Shown here: positions 1-8,030 of the stretch, in pieces
How positions within the stretch are numbered: position 1 is the stretch's first letter
Layout of the letters: every line of letters starts with the position of its first letter
Assembly (NCBI RefSeq): GCF_009758205.1
Contig: NZ_WRXN01000019.1
Location: forward strand, 1-64,000
DNA: 64,000 nt
Direction of reading: 5' to 3'
Source of the DNA: Chitinophaga tropicalis
Lineage (GTDB): Bacteria > Bacteroidota > Bacteroidia > Chitinophagales > Chitinophagaceae
Notes under the pieces: model-generated
Seen by the model: the letters and a program-made list of their open reading frames with translations, nothing else
What the model was told of the DNA's origin: nothing
The model's database searches: none
Translations under genes and position numbers: made by a program

Positions 1-127
1 GTAATGATGGGTGAAATTTATAGCTTCATATACTCCAATCCTAGTAATATTAGGGTGGGGTTACCATCAGCGGAATGAGGGGGTACCATGTTCCGGTATG
101 GGGGGATACCATACTCCGGAATCTACA
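1..127. mobile_element. Probable terminal end of an IS21-type insertion sequence (rest lies outside the window)
   Basis: This end carries three consecutive 22-nt repeats (57-122) and stops at a TACA (124-127), after which aminopeptidase coding sequence begins. Tandem terminal repeats with a TGTA..TACA boundary are typical of IS21-family ends. No transposase gene is in the window, so the family call is an inference; a promoter or simple repeat array is the alternative. Confidence 0.42.
57..122. repeat. Three tandem 22-nt imperfect repeats
   Basis: Copies lie at 57-78, 79-100 and 101-122. Each starts with a run of four or five G, followed by TACCAT and then a CGGAAT- or CCGGTAT-like block. The exact 22-nt register and the GGGG-TACCAT-CCGGA pattern are visible directly. 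They probably form the transposase-binding repeats of the element end described for 1-127. Confidence 0.75.
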
Positions 128-570
128 ATACTGAATCGTACACTGTACAAGCCGCCGCTTTAAATGCTATCGGGTTGATTAATTCCCAAGAAGCTTTAAT
201 GCTGGCCAAAAGGTTTGAAAGCGATAATAAACTTGCGGTTTATGATGCTATCCTGAACCTTTATACAAACTATGGCGGAAATGAACAATGGCCTTACATA
301 TACAATTTGTTTCAATCTTTGGCACCACCTAAAAGAAATAACATCGTTCAACAACTTGCTACCCTGACAGGCCGGGTTGAAAACCCGCAGTTTGCTATAC
401 AGGGTATCGTTGCTATTAAAGAATTGGGTATACTGGGTAAACAATACGGGATAGCTCCCCAAATTATTGAATTGCTGAAAGAAATTAAAAAGAAGCGAAT
501 GTTGTTCAATGACAATGTTTCAGTAAAAAATGTAGATGAAGCGATTAGTGAAATTAATAATGCCAGGTAA
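128..570 (+). pseudogene. 3' remnant of an M1-family aminopeptidase gene
   Basis: The frame matches only the C-terminal helical (HEAT-like) region of Bacteroidota M1 metallo-aminopeptidases: an alternating helical pattern starting SYTVQAAALNAI, a YGGNEQWPYIYN segment, and an ending of DEAISEINNA type. The catalytic HExxH and GAMEN regions are absent. A readable frame runs back to an ATG at 88 inside the repeat array, but those first residues belong to the inserted element. The parent gene was probably cut by the insertion on its left, so the fragment is unlikely to make an active enzyme. It could still be expressed from a promoter in the element. Confidence 0.7.
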
Positions 571-916
571 TGGGTATCAGTTACAAAACAGAAGGCTGCT
601 TTGAGGATTAAACCATCAGTAAAAACGTGAAATTGGTTTCAGCCAGAGAGTAACAGAAGTAACTATACTTTGATGGTTTAGTTTAGTGAACCTGATCTTC
701 CCATAGAAAAGCAACAGCCCGGATTTAAAACTGGCTACTTTCCATTACTCATCCAGTACACACTGTTTCTGCGATCAGATAGTTCGGAACAATTTTAATG
801 TTTCAAAATTTCGCCTTCTGTGCCCTTTTAATCTATCAACAGCAAGAGCCATTACAAAAGTAATTTCTGAATATGGGTTGTATGACCGTTATGAATTCAC
901 TTAAGGACTGTTATTA
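571..916. other. Intergenic stretch, nothing recognised
   Basis: These 346 bases lie between the aminopeptidase remnant and the convergent stop of the AAA-ATPase-like gene. I see no clear hairpin terminator, RNA gene or coding remnant. Confidence 0.5.
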
Positions 917-2455
917 TTATAATTCTTTAACGCGATAATCAGCAATATTCCGTTGCTCAGAAGAAAATTCAATGCCTATAGCCAGTTTCTTACGCTCGTC
1001 TGCCATATAAGGTTGTAAATAGCCTTTTTCAAAAATCTGAGACAGGGCTTCACTTGCTGAAATGTCCAATTTCAATTCCAGTGCATAGATGTACGATCTT
1101 GTTTTTACAATAATGTCAGCGCGGCCTTTGCTGCTATGTACTTCTGTAAAAACATCTACTCCTATTTTTTTAAAGGTGAGATGTGTAATAATATGAAAAA
1201 TAGATTCAGTATCTGCCTTCCAGTGTTCATAAGGAATACTTCCGATCACTGCATTTAATTCATTGATGATACGGTTCGTATCACCATGCTCAAATGCGGT
1301 TCTGAGATCGGCAGTGACAGATATTGAGGTGGCGGGAAATATTTCACGGTAAGCGCTGAGTAGGTTATCCAGCAAACTTACCTTTACTTCCCTATTTGGG
1401 TAATCCAGCGTGTACAATTGTGACTCGGGATCGTAACTCTTGATCGTGAGGTAACCTGTTTGAAATAACAGGGGCGCAGAAACAGGGTTCTCAATTTGAA
1501 AGCTTCCTAACGATATGTCAGATTCACGGACGTTTTCAAAATTGTATTCCTTTTTCTTCTTAAGAAGATTCACCAAAAAAGATGGGGAGCCAGTGGCAAA
1601 CCAAAAGTTTCTAAAGGCCTCTTCTTTCATGAAAGAGAGTAAAGAGAACGGATTGTACACCGTCTCCTTTCCAGCCCAACTATAGCCATTATACCAATCT
1701 TTGATGTTCTCCAGTAATTGCAGCTTCTCAATACACAATACCCCTGGCAATGTTTCAAGCTCTTCCGAAAAATTTGTTTCTAATTCATGTTGGGTAATTC
1801 CGGCAATATTGTTGAAGTGCTTACTGAGAGTGATATCTTCAAGATTGTTAAGGTCAGAAAAAATGCTCACTTTAGAGAACCGGCTTACACCGGTAAGGAT
1901 TAACAAGCGAATATCTTTATCTGCATCCTTCAATATAGAATACAGGTTTTTTAAAATAATACGGTTCTCTTCAGCCCTGGGAATGTTATCTAAATAATCG
2001 ATAAGTGGTTTATCATATTCATCGATCAGGATCGCAACCTTGTTTTTTTGAGCAGCCTTCGTAATTAATTCCTTAAATAATTGATCGTAAGCAGTGGTGG
2101 TTAGTTCCACCTGTAGTCGTTGGGCATTTTCATGCAATGCACCTTTAATAGCATTTTGCAATCCGATTGTACCAGTACCAATATTTGAAAATGAGATTCT
2201 AATAACCGGATTTTTAGCATCCCAATTCCATTTGTCATAGATCCATAGGCCTTTGAAAAGTTCTTTACTCCCACTGAATAGTTCTGATATAGTATCTAAC
2301 AGAAGACTTTTTCCAAAACGACGCGGGCGACTCAAGAAATAATACTTCCCAGAATCCACCATCTGGTGAATTTTTTCCGTTTTATCAATATAAACGAATC
2401 CACCTTCACGTATTTCTCGAAATGATTGTAAACCAATGGGATACTTTCTTGCCAT
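917..2455 (-). CDS. AAA-ATPase-like / PD-(D/E)XK nuclease superfamily protein
   Basis: A 512-residue protein of the family with an N-terminal AAA-ATPase-like domain and a C-terminal PD-(D/E)XK (DUF1703-type) domain, expanded in Bacteroidota. The start at MARKYPIG fits the family; a longer frame adds six residues. A P-loop variant RPRRFGKS is at residues 43-50, and LIDEYDKP in the middle is Walker-B-like. Near the C-terminus D447 followed by E460-L-K462 gives the nuclease signature, so the catalytic core looks intact. The cellular role is unknown; mobile-element or defence links are suggested for the family but not shown here. A TATATTTG box (2467 to 2460 on the minus strand) lies only five bases before the start. 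A relic of a paralogue is at 7016-7058. Confidence 0.85.
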   Translation of the reverse strand: MARKYPIGLQSFREIREGGFVYIDKTEKIHQMVDSGKYYFLSRPRRFGKSLLLDTISELFSGSKELFKGLWIYDKWNWDAKNPVIRISFSNIGTGTIGLQNAIKGALHENAQRLQVELTTTAYDQLFKELITKAAQKNKVAILIDEYDKPLIDYLDNIPRAEENRIILKNLYSILKDADKDIRLLILTGVSRFSKVSIFSDLNNLEDITLSKHFNNIAGITQHELETNFSEELETLPGVLCIEKLQLLENIKDWYNGYSWAGKETVYNPFSLLSFMKEEAFRNFWFATGSPSFLVNLLKKKKEYNFENVRESDISLGSFQIENPVSAPLLFQTGYLTIKSYDPESQLYTLDYPNREVKVSLLDNLLSAYREIFPATSISVTADLRTAFEHGDTNRIINELNAVIGSIPYEHWKADTESIFHIITHLTFKKIGVDVFTEVHSSKGRADIIVKTRSYIYALELKLDISASEALSQIFEKGYLQPYMADERKKLAIGIEFSSEQRNIADYRVKEL

Positions 2456-2831
2456 AATGCAAATATAATCCATTGAAAATTAATACGCCAGCTATAAGTC
2501 GTTATGAGGAAACAGGTTTTGTTGATAATATAATGAGACAATTAACTTTTCTTAATAACAATCATATATATATTTAATTTATTAATTCCTAAAAGACATT
2601 CAATCTATCTATAAATCGGTAATGTGTCCGTTACTAATATTTCCGAGCACAATGACTTTTCATCATAATTGGTTGAGGGGGTAAAGGGTTATTACGTATA
2701 GTTAACAGGGTATAATTTAATGCTTTTTCTTAAGATTCAGTTTTTCGGTGTTGTGGTGTCACTTTAATGAGATGGACGGTTCATTGAACGCCAGAAACAA
2801 TTGTACTACTGCACTAATTCTGCTTCAATTG
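2456..2831. other. AT-rich intergenic stretch
   Basis: It separates the HTH regulator gene from the AAA-ATPase-like gene and must hold the latter's promoter. A TATATTTG box on the minus strand at 2460-2467 is the only motif I can name. A 69-codon frame at 2332-2541 is mostly antisense to the ATPase gene and is not supported. Confidence 0.4.
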
Positions 2832-3059
2832 TTAGCGGTTCGTTACTTTTTTCTCGTCATCTATGTATTCCAAAATGTCACCCGGTTGGCAGTCTAATGC
2901 CTTACAAATTGCGTCTAATGTGCTAAAACGAATTGCTTTTGCCTTCCCTGTCTTTAAGATAGAAAGATTGGATAATGTCAAATCAACTCTTTCAGAAAGT
3001 TCATTTAGAGAAATTTTTCGCTTTGCCATCATCACGTCTAAGTTTACAATAATTGGCAT
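2832..3059 (-). CDS. Cro/C1-type helix-turn-helix regulator (YozG-like)
   Basis: A 75-residue DNA-binding protein that is essentially one HTH domain. MPIIVNLDVMMAKRKISLNELSE at the start and the CKALDCQPGDILEY ending are typical of small XRE regulators paired with DUF2975 membrane proteins. Its start lies three bases past the stop of the DUF2975 gene, so the two are co-transcribed. It probably autoregulates this operon; its targets are not visible. Confidence 0.88.
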   Translation of the reverse strand: MPIIVNLDVMMAKRKISLNELSERVDLTLSNLSILKTGKAKAIRFSTLDAICKALDCQPGDILEYIDDEKKVTNR

Positions 3060-3062
3060 AGC

Positions 3063-3542
3063 TTAAATTGTTAAGTCATTTTCAGATTTCATATCTATAG
3101 CATTTTGCAATATTTTTTCAAATATTGCTGCAGCAGTTGCAACTACGACAGAAACAAAAGTAGTCACGATACAAATGGCAATAAAACCCGCAGGGTCGTC
3201 CTCTTTATTATGGGATACCCTTATGTATAGTCCTGCTATCACAATTAAAACACTTAGTATGATTGCACAATACTTTATGCTCTTTAAAGCCTTAACAGAA
3301 TTTGATGAGAATACTTTATTCTGCCCGATGTATCCAAGTAACCTGAATGCCTTGTACAGCGCAATAAAAAAAGCGATTGATGCTGCGTATCCATATAAGA
3401 TCAACGGGTCTAAGTAAATGCTAAACAAGTCTAAATTTGCGGCTCTTCCTTCGGCCAGGGGAAATCGAATCAAAATGGCAAGTGCCACAATGGCGATAAG
3501 CACGATGACTGCCTGTAGAAATATTATTGAAATTCTTTTCAT
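3063..3542 (-). CDS. DUF2975 family membrane protein
   Basis: A 159-residue inner-membrane protein with four predicted helices, around residues 5-25, 47-67, 92-112 and 121-145. The layout and the YIGQNKVFSSNSVKALKSIKY stretch fit DUF2975. The family nearly always precedes a small XRE regulator, as here. Its biochemical role is unknown; it may be a membrane sensor or a target controlled by the HTH partner. Confidence 0.82.
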   Translation of the reverse strand: MKRISIIFLQAVIVLIAIVALAILIRFPLAEGRAANLDLFSIYLDPLILYGYAASIAFFIALYKAFRLLGYIGQNKVFSSNSVKALKSIKYCAIILSVLIVIAGLYIRVSHNKEDDPAGFIAICIVTTFVSVVVATAAAIFEKILQNAIDMKSENDLTI

Positions 3543-3781
3543 AATGATTTCTAAATTTTAGTTTACACTATAAAAATAATAAATAATTATTGATAAACAA
3601 TAAATATTTAGCGTTTTTAGAAAATATTGGGGAGTAAATTTTTGTCTTGCCAAACTGATTTACAAATTCACGGCAAAGAAAACATTGTATTTTAGCGGGT
3701 ACATCCTTGGTAGGTATAAGGATATGCGATGTATGTGCGTTCTTTAATGCCAATTTTGAACCTATATTTTAGTCAGATAAT

Positions 3782-4513
3782 ATGATGCAATTAGTCCGCC
3801 AGTTCCACCAGGTACCGGAACCGCTTATTACGGCAGCAGGCTTTGTTTATAAGAACAGCGATAATGCCATTGTCCGGATAGACAACAATCTTTCAGTTAC
3901 CGAAAGCGCGCCAGATGCGGAGCCTTTTGTGCTGGCAGCAATGGTAAATGGAGAAGTGATCATCCGGACAAGGGATAAGATCATTGCCTGGGATACAGAT
4001 AACAATGTTAGAAAGGAATATCCGTTCAATTATACTGGCAGTCTCCAGATCAAGCTGCTGTATGATGATAACATGATCATTCGCAATAAAACGGATGCCG
4101 GCAACGGCCAGTTAAATTGGCAGGTGAAAGACGCAGGTATGAGATTCCAGACAACGGATCAGGCTATACTATGTTTTGTGAATACGGAAATATGGCAGAT
4201 CAATGCCGCGGATGGCACACATCTTCACTGTGTAAACCTGTCATCCTATATTAAGTCAGCAGGTATTGATCCTTATGCCAACGTGATATTCAGAAACAAT
4301 AGAATGTACCTGGCAGGTATCCTGGATAACATTATCAGCGAATGGAATATAAAGACCGGCGAGCTATTATGGCATTACAGGATACACGACACCAGTAAAG
4401 TGGGCGGCAGGGGTATTATGATCCCCGCAACCAAAGATGTATTTTATGTGTTTGATAACCGCCTGTATGTGCTGGATTCAGAACAAACCTTACATGTATT
4501 TGAAAGGGGATAA
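3782..4513 (+). CDS. PQQ/WD-like beta-propeller protein
   Basis: A 243-residue protein without signal peptide, so probably cytoplasmic. Repeated strand motifs (GEVIIRTRDKIIAWDT, TEIWQINAADGTHLHC, ISEWNIKTGELLWHYR, RLYVLDSEQTLHVFE) have the I.W.....G.L.W.Y rhythm of PQQ-like propeller blades, with four to five blades recognisable. No enzymatic residues are evident. ATGATG gives two adjacent starts; the first is used. It stands alone on the plus strand, divergent from the DUF2975 operon. Function unknown. Confidence 0.65.
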   Translation: MMQLVRQFHQVPEPLITAAGFVYKNSDNAIVRIDNNLSVTESAPDAEPFVLAAMVNGEVIIRTRDKIIAWDTDNNVRKEYPFNYTGSLQIKLLYDDNMIIRNKTDAGNGQLNWQVKDAGMRFQTTDQAILCFVNTEIWQINAADGTHLHCVNLSSYIKSAGIDPYANVIFRNNRMYLAGILDNIISEWNIKTGELLWHYRIHDTSKVGGRGIMIPATKDVFYVFDNRLYVLDSEQTLHVFERG

Positions 4514-4668
4514 GTATTTGTAATCAACTCAGAGGAAAGGCTCGCGGCACTTAACTATCAAAATAAGACTGTTACCCGAACACTAAACTGATTATCAATG
4601 AGACAAATTCTGATGGTAAGATATAGTTGAAATTATATTGCTCAGTTCTTTTCTCATACATTTTTTTA

Positions 4669-4899
4669 TCACAACCGGTAATCATCCCCTAATCTGAAGT
4701 AAAACGAATCATCCTTTTTCTTTTCCTGCACCAGCCGCTTATACTCCCTGGCAGCTGTACCTGCATCTTCGAATACTTCTTCCATGACAACGCCGGCTGT
4801 GCCTTTTTGTCCGTAACGAGTTCTGATTATCTTGTCCTCAAGCATGATCTCCCAAAAGCAGGGTACATTCTCTTCCTGGAATTCGAAATACTGTATCAT
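4669..4899 (-). CDS. Stand-alone WGR-domain protein
   Basis: A 76-residue protein consisting only of a WGR-like domain: an aromatic MIQYFEFQEE start, FWEI, then RTRYGQKGTAG, the counterpart of the family's WGR/YGRIGT core. It closely resembles the N-terminus of the large WGR-LRR protein at 41435-44113 (FWEI..TRYGKIGTQG), so the two are paralogous modules. WGR domains bind nucleic acid in PARPs and occur in MolR/YehF-type bacterial proteins; here no partner domain is present. It is divergent from the TPR-LuxR regulator gene with 154 bases between starts. Confidence 0.72.
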   Translation of the reverse strand: MIQYFEFQEENVPCFWEIMLEDKIIRTRYGQKGTAGVVMEEVFEDAGTAAREYKRLVQEKKKDDSFYFRLGDDYRL

Positions 4900-5053
4900 T
4901 TCTCTGTCTATTTTTATCTTCTTATTTTATATTTATAGCCGGCTTTGTCTCCTAAAAGTACTTATGGAGGGTAGCAAAGATGGAAATCATGTATCTACAA
5001 ACCCTCTACATGGGCGAAGGAATGCGAACTACAAACACTCTACAAAAACTCAC

Positions 5054-6955
5054 ATGTCTCACATAATCAATAAGATAACCATATCCATTGCACTGATCCT
5101 CCTGCAGGGAACCGGTAGTATTGCCCAAACACCTGCTGATTCACTTAATACAGTCCTGACGCAAAAAAATATTACACCAGAGCAGAAAGTCATCACGCTT
5201 AGCTTACTGGCGCGGGCCAAATCCATTAAAGAAACCGGTAATGCAATTCGTATAGGCATACAGGCAGTGCAACTTGGCCGTACGTTGTCTGATGCCCAAT
5301 ACATCGCTATTGCATATGCCATATTGTCGCAGGTGTATATCCAGGATAACGATATTTCTAAATGTGCTCAGGCTGTAGACAGTTCGCTTTTTTATGCAGG
5401 AAAGACGGAAAGCAAAGTGGTTAAAGGAATGGCCTGGTACAGGAAAAGCTGGCTGGAAAATCTTAAAGGTCAACCTAAAGAAGCGCTGGTCAGTGCGCAA
5501 CGGGCACTAAAATTCCTGGAAGGAACGGCAGCCGTGAATTATGTATCTTCTGTTTATTATATTATTGCCAGCATATATGCGAACCAGTATGATGGTCCAC
5601 TTCATAAAAAATATGCACAGCTATGCCTGCAAACGGCGCTCAAAAGCACGGACTATGATAACCTTCTCCTGGCCAACCAGACGCTGGGCACATATTGGCA
5701 ATATTATCATATGCAGCATGAAGACGATCGGTCATCCCTGGACTCTGCCTTTTTCTATAACCGGAACGCCCTCCATCTTTTTCTGGTAAACAGGGAACGC
5801 ATCATTTTTCAAAGTACTATGGCCATTGTTGCTATTAACATGGCGGATCTCTATGCACAAAACTTCCCCTCCTCTTACCGTGATTCGGTATTTCATTACC
5901 TGGACCTCGCACAAAGCATAGGTATTGAAACACATCATGCGGAAGTTATTGCGAACTGTTATGGCATGAAGAGCGACTATGAAGCCGCAGCCGGCAATTA
6001 TGAGAAAGCAGAGGCCCTTCTGCTAAAAGGCCTGGAAGTAGCCAATGCAGACAGTGCCAGGAACCTGGCAACGCGGATCCAGTTCATGACCGCGCTTTCC
6101 GGTATTTCGGAAAAACGGGGCAACTATAGAGAAGCCCTTCAATACCAGAAGCAATATTCAGTTTTGTATACGGATCTCTACAACGAAGAGAAAATGAATA
6201 TCACAAAGGAGCTGGAAGCTAAATACCAGGCGGAGAAAAATACTACCGCGCTCAAAACAATGCAGCAAACAGCCATGCTCCATAAAAGGCTGGGCTATCT
6301 TTATATAGGCCTCGCCCTGGCATCAATAGCGGCAGCTATATTTCTTTTCCGCTTATTTCGTTTCAGACTGAAACTCGCAGAAAAGGAGAAGAAGGATGCC
6401 GCCCTGGTTTCGCAGCTTAAGCAGCAGGAGAACAGACAGCTTGCATTCGAAAAACAGGAGGCGGAGCTACAGGCCCGTCTCAGGGAGGAAGAAGCCTTGC
6501 GCCTTGCTGCGGAACAGCAACTCCTGCAGGAAAGGCAGGAACGCCTGGAAAAAGATCTGCTGGCGGGCACCTTGCTGGTAGAGCAAAAAACAGTGTTGTT
6601 ACAAACTCTCCAAAAGAAAATTGCGGAAAACAGGAACGACAAAACCGTATTGACACAACTCAACAAGATCATAGACCAGGATAGGAGGCTGGATGAATCA
6701 ATGGCCGGCAGTAAAACCGATTTCGATAATATCAATCCCGACTTTTTCGATAAATTAAAAGAGCGCTCTGCCAATTCACTTTCAAGACTGGACCTGAAGC
6801 ACTGTTCCTATATATACCTGGGACTTACCAATAAAGAAGTTTCCCAGAGACTGGGAATAGCTCCCAAAAGCATCCTGATGGCACGTTACCGTATCAAACA
6901 AAAACTAGGATTGGGAAAGGAGGAGGAGCTGGATCAATATATCAGGTCGCTCTGA
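5054..6955 (+). CDS. TPR sensor-regulator with membrane helix and LuxR-type HTH
   Basis: A 633-residue protein with, in order, a signal sequence (about 1-24, ending SIAQ), a helical TPR region (about 40-400), one membrane helix near residue 413 (YLYIGLALASIAAAIFLF), a long charged coiled coil (about 440-530) and a C-terminal LuxR-like helix-turn-helix (LTNKEVSQRLGIAPKSILMARY). The longest frame begins at 4832, but the signal peptide after the ATG at 5054 decides the start. Such proteins sense in the periplasm and regulate transcription through the cytoplasmic tail; this is family knowledge. It converges on the glycan locus at 7090-21222 and is its nearest candidate regulator; that link is inference. 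Confidence 0.75.
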   Translation: MSHIINKITISIALILLQGTGSIAQTPADSLNTVLTQKNITPEQKVITLSLLARAKSIKETGNAIRIGIQAVQLGRTLSDAQYIAIAYAILSQVYIQDNDISKCAQAVDSSLFYAGKTESKVVKGMAWYRKSWLENLKGQPKEALVSAQRALKFLEGTAAVNYVSSVYYIIASIYANQYDGPLHKKYAQLCLQTALKSTDYDNLLLANQTLGTYWQYYHMQHEDDRSSLDSAFFYNRNALHLFLVNRERIIFQSTMAIVAINMADLYAQNFPSSYRDSVFHYLDLAQSIGIETHHAEVIANCYGMKSDYEAAAGNYEKAEALLLKGLEVANADSARNLATRIQFMTALSGISEKRGNYREALQYQKQYSVLYTDLYNEEKMNITKELEAKYQAEKNTTALKTMQQTAMLHKRLGYLYIGLALASIAAAIFLFRLFRFRLKLAEKEKKDAALVSQLKQQENRQLAFEKQEAELQARLREEEALRLAAEQQLLQERQERLEKDLLAGTLLVEQKTVLLQTLQKKIAENRNDKTVLTQLNKIIDQDRRLDESMAGSKTDFDNINPDFFDKLKERSANSLSRLDLKHCSYIYLGLTNKEVSQRLGIAPKSILMARYRIKQKLGLGKEEELDQYIRSL

Positions 6956-7015
6956 TTTCCAGAATATAGAGATTATGATGTCCAGTGTGTACAATTATGT
7001 CCCCGGACCTAATAT

Positions 7016-7058
7016 CCAATTCCATTTGTCATAGACCTATAGACCTTTGAAAAGCTCC
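7016..7058 (-). pseudogene. Short relic of an AAA-ATPase-like gene
   Basis: About 42 bases match the segment 2222-2263 of the intact AAA-ATPase-like gene at roughly 38 of 42 positions and in the same frame. The minus strand reads ELFKGL-stop-VYDKWNW where the intact gene reads ELFKGLWIYDKWNW. The surrounding bases no longer align, so this is a deletion remnant with an in-frame stop. Confidence 0.7.
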
Positions 7059-7089
7059 TCCCCCATCATCATTCTCACTGCCCGTTTCA

Positions 7090-8007
7090 TTAACGGGCAA
7101 CTCCAAAAATACGTTGGGAAAACAGGTACAGGTTACGATCCCACTCAGTATTGTCATGCCCGTTATTGTCTACATTCCAGACGTGAGGAAGACTGATTTC
7201 GTTAAGGTACTGATGGGCCCTTTCGCTGACCCACCAAAGGCCATCTTTAGTACCACATCCTATCCATAGCAGTTTTAACTTTTCCCGGGCGACTTTAATA
7301 TCCGGAATGAATTGAACATCATACATACCGCCAAATTTATTCGTATTAGGCGCTGAAGAAAATCCGCCTATATAGGCAAACGTCTCCGGATGATACAAGC
7401 CTATATTTAACGACTGTCCGCCGCCCATTGACAAACCGGCCAATGCACGATGTTCAGCGTCGCTGATAGTGGAATAATGAGAATCGATGTAAGGAATTAT
7501 ATCTTTCAATAAATCCTCTTCAAATGATCTCCTGTAACCTTCAAAATTATCTGCTCTTCCGGAACGGCTGGCAGCCGAAGTGTCTGTTACAGTCAGCTTA
7601 GTATCGCAGTTAGGAAAAACCATCACCAGAGGCTGAATTTTACCATCTGCAATCAGGTTATCTGCAATGATATCTGCCTGGCACCATTCCGTCCATTGGC
7701 GACGGTCTACCCCCAAACCATGTAACAGATATAACACAGGATATTTCCTATCAGAGGAATATCCCGGAGGTGTATATACGCTCATTTCCCGGAGCTTTCC
7801 GACCGTTTTTGAGGTGTACTGAACCACTGTTAACTTTCCGTGAGGTACGTCATTACGCTGCACATTAAATCCGGCAGGAGGATCAGGAAAAGTGAGTATA
7901 GTATCCGCCTTAACTGAAATCTTACCTGTTTGTGCCTGACAGATATGACTGGCAATAATAAATACGATCGAAATAAATAAATACCTGTTACTCATTCTAT
8001 TTTTCAT
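7090..8007 (-). CDS. Secreted esterase of the esterase D / feruloyl-acetyl esterase fold
   Basis: A 305-residue alpha/beta hydrolase of the PF00756 type. A signal peptide (MKNRMSNRYLFISIVFIIAS..CQAQ) favours this ATG over a GTG at 8034 that overlaps the GH97 gene. YPVLYLLHGLGVDRRQW forms the oxyanion-side loop, GLSMGGGQS carries the nucleophile serine, and GHDNTEW supplies the catalytic histidine. It is the last gene of the glycan operon, 23 bases after the GH97 stop. In a xyloglucan locus it could remove acetyl groups from side chains; a feruloyl esterase or glucan-binding relative is also possible. Confidence 0.8.
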   Translation of the reverse strand: MKNRMSNRYLFISIVFIIASHICQAQTGKISVKADTILTFPDPPAGFNVQRNDVPHGKLTVVQYTSKTVGKLREMSVYTPPGYSSDRKYPVLYLLHGLGVDRRQWTEWCQADIIADNLIADGKIQPLVMVFPNCDTKLTVTDTSAASRSGRADNFEGYRRSFEEDLLKDIIPYIDSHYSTISDAEHRALAGLSMGGGQSLNIGLYHPETFAYIGGFSSAPNTNKFGGMYDVQFIPDIKVAREKLKLLWIGCGTKDGLWWVSERAHQYLNEISLPHVWNVDNNGHDNTEWDRNLYLFSQRIFGVAR

Positions 8008-8030
8008 AACGTTAATTTTATTCGTTCCAA

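Noticed and set aside
2332..2541. 69-codon minus-strand frame
   Set aside because: It overlaps the start of the AAA-ATPase-like gene in another frame and has no supported function.
3568..3753. 61-codon minus-strand frame between the DUF2975 and propeller genes
   Set aside because: It lies in an AT-rich divergent promoter region, has no recognisable motif and would occupy the promoter of the DUF2975 operon.
6301..6774. 157-codon minus-strand Ser/Cys-rich frame
   Set aside because: It is antisense to the coiled coil of the TPR-LuxR gene; the odd Ser/Cys composition is a by-product of Glu/Gln/Leu codons on the other strand.
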